A stretch of DNA of 64,000 bases from Kaistia algarum (GTDB lineage: Bacteria > Pseudomonadota > Alphaproteobacteria > Rhizobiales > Kaistiaceae), in NCBI RefSeq assembly GCF_026343945.1, contig NZ_JAPKNJ010000001.1:1798001-1862000 (forward strand). Direction: 5' to 3'. The notes beneath the pieces are model-generated. The model searched no databases, was not told where the DNA came from, and saw only the letters and a list, made by a program, of their open reading frames with translations. Each line of letters starts with the position of its first letter. The first letter of the stretch is position 1. Shown piece by piece: positions 47,183 to 55,977 of this stretch. The translations under genes were made by a program, and so were the position numbers.

Positions 47183-47225
47183 GTAAACGTTTACGGCACT
47201 CTTGCAGCGCACCGAAAACGTTTGC
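47183..47225. promoter_or_regulatory. Pair of LacI operators between the divergent regulator and sugar operon
   Basis: GTAAACGTTTAC (47183-47194) is a perfect palindrome with the central ACGT typical of LacI-family sites, and GAAAACGTTTGC (47214-47225) is a one-sided match. The centres are 31 bp apart, about three helical turns, so two dimers could bind the same DNA face. Confidence 0.75.
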
Positions 47226-47268
47226 GGCGCAGCAAAGAGGGAGGGTGCCGGCGGGAGGAGACCGCAAG

Positions 47269-48294
47269 ATGCAACGTGCTGTTCTCGTCGGCTGCGGCGC
47301 GATGAGCCGCGCCTGGCTGGAGGCCGCGCAGACGATCGAGGGGCTCGAGATCGTCGGCCTCGCCGATATCGACACGGAGCGGGCATCCGCGCGTGCGGCC
47401 GAGTTCGGCCTGACAGGCGCCCGCATCGCAGACAGCCTGGACGCGCTGCTCACGACGGAGCATCCCGACATCGTATTCGACGTCACCGTCCCCGGTGCGC
47501 GCCACGACATCGTGGCCACGGCGCTCGCTGCCGGCTGCGACGTGCTCTCCGAAAAGCCGATGGCGGCCAGCCTCGACGAGGCCCGCGATCTGGTGGCGCG
47601 CGCCGAGGCCATCGGCAAGCTCTATGTCGTGGTGCAGAACCGCCGCTATCTCGAAGGCGTCCGCCGCATCCGCCGTGCCGTCACCGAAGGCGTGATCGGC
47701 GACATCACCAGCCTTCATTGCGATTTCTTCCTCGCCCCGCATTTCGGCGGGTTTCGGGAGGAGATGGCGCATGTCCTCCTGCTCGACATGGCCATCCACA
47801 CCTTCGATGCGGCGCGGTTGATGTCGGGCGCGACGCCCGTTTCCGTCTATTGCCACGAGTGGAACCCGAAAAGCTCATGGTACGCCGAAGGCTCCTCCGC
47901 CGCGGCGATCTTCGAACTCGATAGCGGCGCCGTCTTCACTTATCGCGGCAGCTGGTGCGCCGACGGGCTGATGACGAGCTGGGAGAGCCAATGGCGCCTC
48001 ATCGGCACCAAGGGAACTCTGCTCTGGGACGGCCATGACGGCGTGAAGATCGAGATCGCCAAGCCCGCGGGCCCGGGTCAGTTCTTCTCCGAGGTGGCCG
48101 CCGCCGAGCTTCCTCCTCTCGACGCGTCCGACCGGACCGGCGGCCATCTCGGAGTTCTCCAGGATTTCATCGCGGCGACCCGTGGCGGGCCTTTGCCCGA
48201 GACGGTCGGCACGGAAAACATCAAAAGCCTGGCCATGGTCTTCGGCGCGATCGAGAGCGCCGAGACCGGGCGCCGCGTCGACATTTCGATCTGA
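47269..48294 (+). CDS. Gfo/Idh/MocA-family oxidoreductase
   Basis: A 341-residue sugar dehydrogenase-like protein. It begins QRAVLVGCGAMSRAWLEAAQ (Rossmann fold), with CDVLSEKPMAASLDEARDLV and LLLDMAIHTFDAARLMSGAT as the catalytic region. The ATG at 47269 follows GGGAGGAG. It is the first gene of the operon controlled by the divergent LacI protein. The next gene, an isomerase, starts 11 bp on. Together they probably oxidise and isomerise the sugar imported by the transporter downstream. Confidence 0.9.
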   Translation: MQRAVLVGCGAMSRAWLEAAQTIEGLEIVGLADIDTERASARAAEFGLTGARIADSLDALLTTEHPDIVFDVTVPGARHDIVATALAAGCDVLSEKPMAASLDEARDLVARAEAIGKLYVVVQNRRYLEGVRRIRRAVTEGVIGDITSLHCDFFLAPHFGGFREEMAHVLLLDMAIHTFDAARLMSGATPVSVYCHEWNPKSSWYAEGSSAAAIFELDSGAVFTYRGSWCADGLMTSWESQWRLIGTKGTLLWDGHDGVKIEIAKPAGPGQFFSEVAAAELPPLDASDRTGGHLGVLQDFIAATRGGPLPETVGTENIKSLAMVFGAIESAETGRRVDISI

Positions 48295-48305
48295 AGGACC
48301 GCCTC

Positions 48306-49211
48306 GTGACCAATCCGCTCCTCGACATCCGCATCGGCACCATGATCAAGGGCAACGCGCCCGATCCGGCCGCCTATGTCCGGCAGATCCTGCCGCTCGG
48401 CTTTGAATCGATCGAGCCGTTCTTCTGGCAGACGATCGGCGACAAGGACATTCCGACGCTTGCCAATGAGCTGAAGGAAGCCATCGGCGATCAGGACGTC
48501 GTCATCGACACGCTCGGCATGTTCGGCAATCCGCTCGAGACGACAGATATCGATCAGCAGACGCTTGCCGGCTGGAAGACACTGATCGACAACGCCCATC
48601 TCTTCGGCGCGAAGACGATCGCCGGTTTCACCGGTCGCCTGCGCGGCCAGCCGATCGAGGCGAGCCTCCCGCGCTATAGGGAAGTGTGGAGCGATCTCGC
48701 CAAGCGCGCCGCGGACAAGGGTGTGCGCCTCGCCTTCGAAAACTGCGCCATGGACGGCAACTGGGCCACGGGCGACTGGAACCTCGCCCATAATCCCGAC
48801 GCCTGGGAACTGCTCTTCAACGAGACGCCGGACGACAATATCGGTCTCGAATGGGAGCCGTGCCACCAGATGGTCTATCTGATCGATCCGGTGCCGCAGA
48901 TCCGCAAATGGGCGCCGAAGTTTTTCCATGTCCACGGCAAGGACGCGACGATCCGCTGGGACGTGATCCGCGAGCATGGCGTGTTCGGCAAATATCCGTT
49001 CGTCCAGATGCGCTCGCCCGGTTTCGGCGACAGCGACTGGACGCGGATCATCAGCGAATTGCGCCTCGCCGGATACAAGGGCACCATCGACATCGAGGGC
49101 TGGCATGATCCGGTCTACCGCGATGCGCTGGAGATGACCGGCCAGGTCCGGTCGCTGAACCATCTGAAAGAGGCGCGGGGCGGCGCAGTCTTCGTCGCCG
49201 ACCCGGCCTGA
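48306..49211 (+). CDS. Sugar phosphate isomerase/epimerase family TIM-barrel protein
   Basis: A 301-residue xylose-isomerase-like TIM barrel with a GTG start. Motifs: LPLGFESIEPFFWQTIGDKD, GVRLAFENCAMDGNWATGDW with a metal-site glutamate, GLEWEPCHQMVYLIDP and KFFHVHGKDATIRWDVIREH with metal-site histidines. The pattern is common in operons for uncommon sugars and inositol derivatives. It follows the Gfo/Idh gene by 11 bp. The exact reaction cannot be told. Confidence 0.85.
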   Translation: MTNPLLDIRIGTMIKGNAPDPAAYVRQILPLGFESIEPFFWQTIGDKDIPTLANELKEAIGDQDVVIDTLGMFGNPLETTDIDQQTLAGWKTLIDNAHLFGAKTIAGFTGRLRGQPIEASLPRYREVWSDLAKRAADKGVRLAFENCAMDGNWATGDWNLAHNPDAWELLFNETPDDNIGLEWEPCHQMVYLIDPVPQIRKWAPKFFHVHGKDATIRWDVIREHGVFGKYPFVQMRSPGFGDSDWTRIISELRLAGYKGTIDIEGWHDPVYRDALEMTGQVRSLNHLKEARGGAVFVADPA

Positions 49212-49254
49212 ACCGCGACGGCCGGGCGAAGAGGCGCCAGGCCGCAGCGGAAGG

Positions 49255-49300
49255 CGGACATGGGAGGAGGCGCCACGCAAAAGCGTGGTGCGCATGTCCG
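49255..49300 (+). other. Nested hairpin upstream of the binding-protein gene
   Basis: In the 184-bp gap before the binding-protein gene, CGGACATG (49255-49262) pairs with CATGTCCG (49293-49300), and inside it CCACGC-AAAA-GCGTGG (49273-49288) forms a second stem. It may protect the mRNA 5' of the binding-protein cistron or reduce read-through from the enzymes. No regulator or ligand is known. Confidence 0.5.
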
Positions 49301-49395
49301 AAGCGCGTGGATTTCGAGGCGTAGAGGCGCCTCGAGATCATCGAAGGCTGCCGCAACCATGACGGCCGGCAGGCGATCCAGAGGGAGGAAGAACC

Positions 49396-50409
49396 ATGAA
49401 ATTCGATAGGCGTGGCGCGCGCTTCGGCGGGCTTCTGAGTGCGGTCTCGATCGGCGTCCTGATGGCGCTCTCCACGGTCCCGGCATCGGCGGAAGCCTTG
49501 CGGGACAAGTGGTGCAAGGACGTTCACATCCGCTTCTTCGTCGGCGGCGCCGAGGGCGATGCCTTCGGTTCGATCGTCTATAATGGGGCGAAGCAGGCGG
49601 CGGCGGATACGGGCGCGCAGGTCGACTACATCTTCTCCGGCTGGCAGATCGAGAAGATGGTGCAGCAGCTGCGCGAGGCAATCGCGGCGGCGCCGAACGG
49701 CATCGCGATGATGGGCCATCCCGGTTCGGCCTCGATCCAGCCGCTGGCCGAGGAGGCCGCCAAGGCCGGCATCAAGATGGAATACCAGAACGTCGACGTT
49801 CCGGACGTGCGTGCGAAGTTCGGCGGCGGCTATGTCGGCGCCAATCTCGATCCGCAGGGACGCGCGCTCGGTGAGCAGGCGGTCAAGCAGTTCGGCCTCA
49901 AATCCGGCGACACGGCCCTGATCATCGCCGACTGGTCGCAGGAAAACCGCGTCATCCGCGAAGCGGCGACCGCCAAGGCGCTCGAGGATGCCGGCCTCAA
50001 GGTCGTCAAGCTCAACGCGACCCCCGAAATGGCCGGCGATCCCAACCTCGCGATTCCGGTGATCAGCGCCGGCCTGCTCGCCAATCCGGAGACGAAGCTC
50101 ATCGCCTATCCGGGCGGCCAGATGCTGGGCAACGCCCCGGTCTACATGCAGACCGTCGGCAAGAAGCCGGGCGAGATCGCCAATATCGGCTTCGACACCT
50201 CGCCGCAGATCGTCTCCGCCTTCAAGGATGGCTGGGTCCAGCTCACGTCCGACCAGCAGCCCTTCCTGCAGGGTTATCTGCCGATCCTGAGCCTTTGCGG
50301 TCAGGTCGCCTATGGCCTCGGGCCGCTCAATGTCGATACCGGCGCCGGCTTCGTCACGCCCGACAATTACAAGGCGGTCGCCGACCTCGCCACAGAAGGC
50401 CTGCGCTAG
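49396..50409 (+). CDS. Sugar ABC transporter substrate-binding protein (CUT2/RbsB type)
   Basis: A 337-residue periplasmic binding protein of the Peripla_BP_4 type. A signal peptide of about 32 residues ends VPASAEA, followed by HIRFFVGGAEGDAFGSIVYN and a repeated alpha/beta fold (VGANLDPQGRALGEQAVKQF). The ATG at 49396 has GGGAGGAAG upstream. It is the first gene of the three-gene transporter. The ligand is probably a pentose, hexose or polyol, as in the family. Confidence 0.88.
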   Translation: MKFDRRGARFGGLLSAVSIGVLMALSTVPASAEALRDKWCKDVHIRFFVGGAEGDAFGSIVYNGAKQAAADTGAQVDYIFSGWQIEKMVQQLREAIAAAPNGIAMMGHPGSASIQPLAEEAAKAGIKMEYQNVDVPDVRAKFGGGYVGANLDPQGRALGEQAVKQFGLKSGDTALIIADWSQENRVIREAATAKALEDAGLKVVKLNATPEMAGDPNLAIPVISAGLLANPETKLIAYPGGQMLGNAPVYMQTVGKKPGEIANIGFDTSPQIVSAFKDGWVQLTSDQQPFLQGYLPILSLCGQVAYGLGPLNVDTGAGFVTPDNYKAVADLATEGLR

Positions 50410-50481
50410 TCGCGCCGACCGAAAAGCGGGGCGGCTTCATGCCGCCTCGCCGACCCTTCCCTTCCTGAGCGGGAGCACCCC

Positions 50482-51279
50482 ATGGTCGAGCGGCTGATCG
50501 AGCTCCGCGACATCAAGAAATCCTATGGCAACGTCTTCGCGGTCGGCGGCGTCAGCCTCCATGTCGATCGCGGCGAAGTGGTCGGACTGCTGGGCGACAA
50601 TGGCGCCGGCAAATCCACCCTCATCAAGATCCTGGCTGGCGCCGTGCGCCCCTCCAGCGGCGATATCCTCGTTCGCGGCAAGCCCGTCCCCGGCTGGAGC
50701 CCGGCCAAGTCGCGCGATGCCGGCATCGAGACGGTGTTCCAGGACCGCGCGCTGGCCGTGCAGCAGACGATCGTGCGCAACATCTTCATGGGCCGCGAGA
50801 TCACCGGCCCGCTCGGGGTACTGAGGGTCGCCAAGGAATATTCCGAGGCCGAGCGCCTCATGCGCGAGATTGGCTTCACCTCCAAGGTGTTCTCGCCCGA
50901 TTCGATCGTGGGCCAGCTTTCCGGCGGCGAGCGCCAGGGCGTTGCCATTGCCCGTGCGATCTACAACAAGGCAGAGTTGATCATCCTCGACGAGCCCACC
51001 ACCGCTCTCTCCCTCACCGAGACCGAAAAGGTTTTCCGCTTCGTGCGCACCGTGCGCGAAAGCGGCCGCTCGATCCTGTTCATCGGCCACAACATCCACC
51101 ACGTCTACGACATCGCCGAGCGCTTCATCGTCATGGATCGCGGCAGAGTCGCCCTTTCCGCCACCAAGGCCGAAGTCGAGAGTGCCGAGAAGCTGATCGG
51201 CTTCATGGAGCACATCGCCCATCCGATCGGCATCAACCCGCTCGCCCATCTCGCTCTCCATGACGGAGCCGCCGCATGA
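50482..51279 (+). CDS. Sugar ABC transporter ATP-binding protein, single-domain CUT2 type
   Basis: A 265-residue ATPase with one nucleotide-binding domain, like FrcA, not the fused two-domain RbsA type. Walker A GDNGAGKST is at 38-46, the signature LSGGERQGVAIARAI near 153 and Walker B LIILDEPTTALS. Its stop overlaps the permease start by 4 nt (ATGA). It energises uptake of the sugar bound by the protein at 49396. Confidence 0.92.
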   Translation: MVERLIELRDIKKSYGNVFAVGGVSLHVDRGEVVGLLGDNGAGKSTLIKILAGAVRPSSGDILVRGKPVPGWSPAKSRDAGIETVFQDRALAVQQTIVRNIFMGREITGPLGVLRVAKEYSEAERLMREIGFTSKVFSPDSIVGQLSGGERQGVAIARAIYNKAELIILDEPTTALSLTETEKVFRFVRTVRESGRSILFIGHNIHHVYDIAERFIVMDRGRVALSATKAEVESAEKLIGFMEHIAHPIGINPLAHLALHDGAAA

Positions 51280-52286
51280 CCCACATTTCCGAAGTGGGCC
51301 GACAGGCCCCGGCATCGCGGCGCGACACGCCGCTGCAGCTGTTCTTCTCCCGCAACCGGGCCTGGCTCGGCACGCTCGGCGTCTTCGTCGTCATGATGGC
51401 GATCTTCTTCGCCTTCTCGCCGAAGATCTTCTCCTCCTGGCCGATCTATAACTCCGTCCTGCTCACCTTGCCGGTCGCCCTGTTCCTGGTCGTGCCGATG
51501 GTTTTCATCGTCACCGTCGGCGAGATCGACCTTTCGTTCCCCGCAACCATGGGCTTCTCCGCCTGGATCTTCGCGCTTCTCGTCCAGGCCGGCTTCGATC
51601 CGTTCCTCGGCATCATCGGCGCCATCATCGTCGGCATGGGTCTCGGCTTCGGCGTCGGGGCCGTGGTCGTCTATGCCGGCCTCTCCTCGCTGGTCGCCAC
51701 GCTCGGGATGAACTTCCTCTTGCGCGGCCTGATCATGATCCTGACCGAGGGCAAGTCGATCGCCATGCCGACGTTGTCGAGCAGCTGGGCATTCAGGATC
51801 TTCTCCAGCCAGGTGGCCGGCTTCCCGATCCAGATGGTGTGGGCGCTCCTCTTCGTCGCGCTCTCCATCCTCCTGTTCAACCGCCACCGCTTCGGCGCCC
51901 GCATCCGGGTCGTCGGGGACAATCCCGACAGCGCCGCGCAGATGGGCATCGACACCAAGCGCGTGCGCGTCGCGTCCTTCGCCTTCATGGGTCTCGGCGC
52001 TTCGCTCGCCGGCATCTTCTCCACCATGATCAATTTCACCTGGTGGCCCTCGGCGGGCGACGCCTATCTGCTGCCGACCCTGGCGGCCGTCTTTGTCGGC
52101 GGAACCCCCACCTGGGGCGGCGTTGGAACCGTCGCGGGCGGTGCGATCGGCGCCCTCATCGTGTCCTTCATCCAGACAGGTATTGTCGCCGGCGGCCTCT
52201 CTGGCTTCTACGTGCAGTTCTTCAATGGCCTGATCATCATCCTCTCCCTCATCGGGCATCGTTGGAATCAGATCCGGTATCGGTGA
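51276..52286 (+). CDS. Sugar ABC transporter permease (CUT2 type)
   Basis: A 336-residue inner-membrane permease with 8-10 hydrophobic segments, including LPVALFLVVPMVFIVTVGEI and GMGLGFGVGAVVVYAGLSSL. The GEIDLSFPATMGFS and GINTKR-like region DSAAQMGIDTKRVR match BPD_transp_2 proteins such as FrcC and RbsC. It is the last gene of the operon; a GC-rich inverted repeat 14 bp later may end transcription. Confidence 0.92.
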   Translation: MTHISEVGRQAPASRRDTPLQLFFSRNRAWLGTLGVFVVMMAIFFAFSPKIFSSWPIYNSVLLTLPVALFLVVPMVFIVTVGEIDLSFPATMGFSAWIFALLVQAGFDPFLGIIGAIIVGMGLGFGVGAVVVYAGLSSLVATLGMNFLLRGLIMILTEGKSIAMPTLSSSWAFRIFSSQVAGFPIQMVWALLFVALSILLFNRHRFGARIRVVGDNPDSAAQMGIDTKRVRVASFAFMGLGASLAGIFSTMINFTWWPSAGDAYLLPTLAAVFVGGTPTWGGVGTVAGGAIGALIVSFIQTGIVAGGLSGFYVQFFNGLIIILSLIGHRWNQIRYR

Positions 52287-52299
52287 ACGTTTATCGGAC

Positions 52300-52334
52300 G
52301 GGAGCCTTGTCGCCTGACGGGTCGCCGGGCTCCC
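52300..52334 (+). terminator. Possible terminator after the CUT2 permease gene
   Basis: GGGAGCC (52300-52306) and GGCTCCC (52328-52334) form a 7-bp stem around a 21-nt loop. The loop is long and no T-run follows, so the call is weak. Confidence 0.3.
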
Positions 52335-52360
52335 AATCCCATCCGTGAATAGAGCCGGAC

Positions 52361-52864
52361 TCAGCGGCGGACGAGCTTCGCCTCGACGCTTCCGACCGGA
52401 ATGCCGAGCGTGTAGATCACCGCCTTGTTGAGGACCGTGCGCGGTCCCTGCCGCGAAACACTGTCCTCGAAATGCAGCGTCAGCCGCGAGCCATCCTTGC
52501 GCGGTACGACGACGTCATAGGCCATGGTGATGCGCCCGCCATCGACCTTCACCACCGCCTCGCCGACGACATCCTTGCGCGTTCCGGCATAGCGGCCCGG
52601 CGCGATCCGGCGAAAGCGCCAGACGCGCCGGTCGATCTCGCCATTGTCGAAACGGAATTGCTGGTCGAGGACGAAGACCGCGCCGGACTGGCGTCCAATC
52701 GTCGTCACGGTGAAGCCGCGATCGAGGCCGATCAGCGCGCTTTTGAAGCGGCCCTCGCCGGATGCGACGCCGCGAAAGGCGTCGAGCGTCGGCTCGGCCA
52801 CGGCCGAGAGCGACCCGGCCACGGACATAACGAGCAGGAGCGGTAATGCGAGCCTCGCCTTCAT
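52361..52864 (-). CDS. DUF3833-family secreted or periplasmic protein
   Basis: A 167-residue protein with a signal peptide of about 23 residues (ARLALPLLLVMSVAGSLSAV). The body shows the DUF3833 pattern: FRGVASGEGRFKSALIGLDR, FDNGEIDRRVWRFRRIAPGR, YAGTRKDVVGEAVVKVDGGR and AYDVVVPRKDGSRLTLHFED. The function of the family is unknown. It lies convergent with the transporter operon and 59 bp downstream of ptsN on the same strand, with no clear operon link. Confidence 0.75.
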   Translation of the reverse strand: MKARLALPLLLVMSVAGSLSAVAEPTLDAFRGVASGEGRFKSALIGLDRGFTVTTIGRQSGAVFVLDQQFRFDNGEIDRRVWRFRRIAPGRYAGTRKDVVGEAVVKVDGGRITMAYDVVVPRKDGSRLTLHFEDSVSRQGPRTVLNKAVIYTLGIPVGSVEAKLVRR

Positions 52865-52922
52865 CGTTTCCCCGTAGGCGCGCGTTTGCACCGCGAAAGG
52901 GAAGCCGCTTTGGCGCTGAAGG

Positions 52923-53390
52923 TCAAGCCGCGTTGGAGGCCGTCGCGCTGGCGGTCAGGACGGCATAGAGCGCGCTAGCGTCGGTTGAGGCCCGCAGCTT
53001 GGCGGCAAGTCCCGGCTCACGCAGCATGCGCGCGATGCGGGCCAGCGCCTTCAGATGATCGGCGCCGGCGCTTTCGGGTGCCAGCAGCAGGAAGATCAGG
53101 TCGACCGGCTGGTCGTCGAGAGCATCGAATTCGATGGGCTTGGCGAGGTGGGCGAAGACACCCCGGATCCGGGCGAGCCCCGCCAGCTTGCCATGGGGGA
53201 TAGCAATGCCATTCCCCACGCCGGTCGAACCGAGACGCTCGCGCTGCAGCAGCGTGTCGTAGATCTGGCGCTCGTCGAGGCCCGTAAGAATGGCGGCTTT
53301 TTCCGCCAACTCCTGCAGAGCCTGCTTCTTGCCATTGGCTTTCAGCGCCGGAACGATCGAGTCCGGGGTGATCAGGTCGCTAAGGTCCAT
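52923..53390 (-). CDS. ptsN: PTS IIA-like nitrogen regulatory protein PtsN (EIIA-Ntr)
   Basis: A 155-residue EIIA-Ntr. The phosphorylated His66 is in GIAIPHGKL, with LLQRERLGSTGVGNG before it and LIFLLLAPESAGADHLKALA after. It is the terminal acceptor of the nitrogen phosphotransferase chain and regulates potassium, nitrogen and carbon metabolism. It follows hpf and rpoN in the order conserved across many Proteobacteria. An independent promoter in the 99-bp gap is possible. Confidence 0.95.
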   Translation of the reverse strand: MDLSDLITPDSIVPALKANGKKQALQELAEKAAILTGLDERQIYDTLLQRERLGSTGVGNGIAIPHGKLAGLARIRGVFAHLAKPIEFDALDDQPVDLIFLLLAPESAGADHLKALARIARMLREPGLAAKLRASTDASALYAVLTASATASNAA

Positions 53391-53489
53391 GACTTGGTTC
53401 GATACGCCTCGTTCATGCCTCTGATCCGAGACTCGCCGTCCGCCGCGCGGGTGCTTGCGCGGCGGCGTTGCGGACGAGCTTAGGCGGAA

Positions 53490-54077
53490 TCAGCGGTCGA
53501 CGGAATCCCCTTTGCCGGCCGAAGCCGGATCGATCCACCCAATATTTCCATCTTGCCGGCGATAGACGACGTTGACGCCGCCATGCGCCGCATGCCGGAA
53601 GACAATGACCGGCGCGTCGGTAAGATCCATCGCCATGACGGCGCTGGAGACCGAAAGGGTCTTCAGGCGCGTCGATTCCTCGGCGATCACCACCGGTGCA
53701 TAGTCGAGTTCGATTTCCTCATCGTCCTCTGGCGTTGCAGCCAGCACCACATAGCTGGCATCGGCGCCATTCTTCTGCTCGTGGTGGTGGTCCTTGAGGC
53801 GCCGCTTGTAGCGTCGGAGCTGCTTGTCGATGCGCTCGGCCGCCTGATCGAAGGTCGGGTAGATATCGTGGCCGCGGCCCTCGGACTTCAGGTCGACGCC
53901 GCTGTCGAGATGCAGCGCGCAATCCACACGGTAGCCGGCGCCGTCACGCTCCAGCACGACGCGGCCGGAAAAGCCGCCGTCGAAATATTTCGCGAGCGTC
54001 GCGCCGATGCGGCTTTCCACATGGACGCGATAGGCGTCACCGATCTCGATGTTCTTGCCCGAAATGCGCAGAGACAT
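53490..54077 (-). CDS. hpf: Long-form ribosome hibernation-promoting factor
   Basis: A 195-residue long HPF. The N-terminal S30AE domain (SLRISGKNIEIGDAYRVHVE) binds the ribosomal decoding region and the C-terminal domain (APVIVFRHAAHGGVNVVYRR) drives 100S dimer formation. A charged linker (RRYKRRLKDHHHEQKNGADA) joins them. I start at 54077, as upstream residues are not conserved. It lies 270 bp downstream of rpoN; that gap shows no gene and probably holds its promoter. Confidence 0.93.
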   Translation of the reverse strand: MSLRISGKNIEIGDAYRVHVESRIGATLAKYFDGGFSGRVVLERDGAGYRVDCALHLDSGVDLKSEGRGHDIYPTFDQAAERIDKQLRRYKRRLKDHHHEQKNGADASYVVLAATPEDDEEIELDYAPVVIAEESTRLKTLSVSSAVMAMDLTDAPVIVFRHAAHGGVNVVYRRQDGNIGWIDPASAGKGDSVDR

Positions 54078-54347
54078 GGATCCCGTACCTCTTGGTCGTC
54101 GTTGCGATCCGAAGCGGCCCCTGTTTCGGACCCCTCCGTCGAGCGCGACACCAACCGGACCCGCCGGCTCATCGCCGTTCCGGCCTCCGACGCGGAGCGC
54201 CGGGCCGAGCACGCCTTGCGGCGCCGCGCCCTTCTATGAGCGGCCGTCCGCGAAGTCAAGGAAGCGGGCGCCGCCTATAGGCAAGCTGGGCATTTGCGAG
54301 ACGGAAGGCAAGGCCCGATCTGACGGGAGGCAGCGCCGAAGGACCGG

Positions 54348-55901
54348 TCAACGCATCAGGGCAGGGTCGGATTGCTTCTCGCGCCGACGCTGAACCGAGG
54401 ACGGAATGCGCAGCGCCTCACGATATTTCGCGACCGTGCGGCGGGCGATGTCGACGCCGGAATCGCGCAGCATCTTGACCAAGGTATCGTCGGAGAGAAT
54501 GTCGTCGGCGCTCTCGGCCTCGATCAGCGTGCGAATCCGGTGGCGCACCGCCTCGGCCGAATGCGCCTCGCCGCCCTCCGAGGAGGCGATCGCCGAGGTG
54601 AAGAAATATTTGAGTTCGAAGATGCCGCGCGGTGTCGCCATATATTTGTTCGACGTAACGCGCGAAACGGTCGATTCATGCATGCCGATCGCCTCGGCAA
54701 TGGTCTTCAGATTGAGCGGGCGCAGATGGCGCACGCCATGGGCCAGAAACGCGTCCTGCTGGCGGACGATCTCGGTCGCGACCTTCAGAATCGTCTTGGC
54801 GCGCTGGTCGAGGCTCTTCACCAGCCAGTTGGCCGTCTGCAGGCAGTCGACCAGATAGGCGCGCTCCGTATCCTTCGTGCCGCGGACGACCTTGGAATAG
54901 TAGCTCTGGTTGACGAGAACGCGCGGCAGCGTGTCGGTGTTGAGCTCGATCAGCCAGCTGCCGTCGGGTGCCGGGCGAACGACGACGTCGGGGACGATCG
55001 GCTGCATCGGCGCCGAGCCGAAGCGCGCACCCGGCTTCGGATTGAGCGCGCGCAATTCGGCCAACATTTCAGCCAGATCCTCGTCATCGACGCCGCACAG
55101 GCGCCGGAGCGCGGGAAAGTCGCGCCGCGCGACGAGGTCGAGATGGGCAATCAGCGCCGCCATGGACGGATCGTAGCGGTTGCGCTCGGCAAGCTGGAGG
55201 GCGAGACATTCCGGCAGGTCGCGAGCGCAGATGCCGGCGGGCTCGAAGCCCTGCAGCACGGCGAGCACCTGCTCCACCGTGGCAATATCGGCACCGAGCC
55301 GATCAGCGATCGCGCCGAGATCACCGCGCATGTAACCGGCGGCATCTACCTCGTCGATCAACGCGTAGCCGATCAACCGCAGCTTCGCATCGCCGATGGC
55401 AAGACCGAGCTGATCGCCGAGAATATCGGCGAGGGACTTCTCCTCCGCGACGAAAGCCTCGAGATTGTAGTCCTCCGATACGGCGGAGGAGCGCGTGCCG
55501 GTCGTGGCCCAGGGATCTCCCGACGGCGCAGGCGCGGCCTCGCCGGAGGCCCGGCCGTGATCGTCCGGGAAGACATTGGACAGGTCGGTATCGAGCCGCT
55601 CGGCGATCGCGTCGGGGGACACCTCAAGCCGCGTCTCCAGCCAATCAGGACGGTCCTCGGCAACATCAAGGCTCGTCGCCTGCTGCTCGGCCAGGTCCGA
55701 GACCCGCTCGGACGGCGCGGCGATGTCACCCTGCTCATCGCGCTCGTCACGCTCCAGCAGCGGGTTGCGCTCCAGTTCGGCGTCGACATAGGAAACGAGA
55801 TCGAGATTGGAAAGCTGGAGCAGCTTGATGGCCTGCATCAGCTGCGGCGTCATCACCAGCGACTGGGTCTGCCGAAACTCGAGCTTAGGCGATAAGGACA
55901 T
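54348..55901 (-). CDS. rpoN: RNA polymerase sigma-54 factor
   Basis: A 517-residue sigma-54. Region I is glutamine- and leucine-rich (SPKLEFRQTQSLVMTPQLMQ, then AIKLLQLSNLDLVSYVDAEL), followed by an acidic region II, and the RpoN box ARRTVAKYRE is at 486-495. It directs RNA polymerase to -24/-12 promoters of nitrogen and other genes, activated by enhancer-binding proteins. I start at 55901, where the conserved region begins. It lies between lptB and hpf in the conserved order. Confidence 0.97.
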   Translation of the reverse strand: MSLSPKLEFRQTQSLVMTPQLMQAIKLLQLSNLDLVSYVDAELERNPLLERDERDEQGDIAAPSERVSDLAEQQATSLDVAEDRPDWLETRLEVSPDAIAERLDTDLSNVFPDDHGRASGEAAPAPSGDPWATTGTRSSAVSEDYNLEAFVAEEKSLADILGDQLGLAIGDAKLRLIGYALIDEVDAAGYMRGDLGAIADRLGADIATVEQVLAVLQGFEPAGICARDLPECLALQLAERNRYDPSMAALIAHLDLVARRDFPALRRLCGVDDEDLAEMLAELRALNPKPGARFGSAPMQPIVPDVVVRPAPDGSWLIELNTDTLPRVLVNQSYYSKVVRGTKDTERAYLVDCLQTANWLVKSLDQRAKTILKVATEIVRQQDAFLAHGVRHLRPLNLKTIAEAIGMHESTVSRVTSNKYMATPRGIFELKYFFTSAIASSEGGEAHSAEAVRHRIRTLIEAESADDILSDDTLVKMLRDSGVDIARRTVAKYREALRIPSSVQRRREKQSDPALMR

Positions 55902-55977
55902 GGATACGCGGTCAGGCCCTACGGTTGGTCCAGGAATTGCTTGTCGCCATTCCTTGGTACCGTAAGGCGCGCCGGCT

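Noticed and set aside
54372-55895. A 507-codon open frame opposite rpoN
   Set aside because: Antisense shadow of rpoN, with no recognisable domain.
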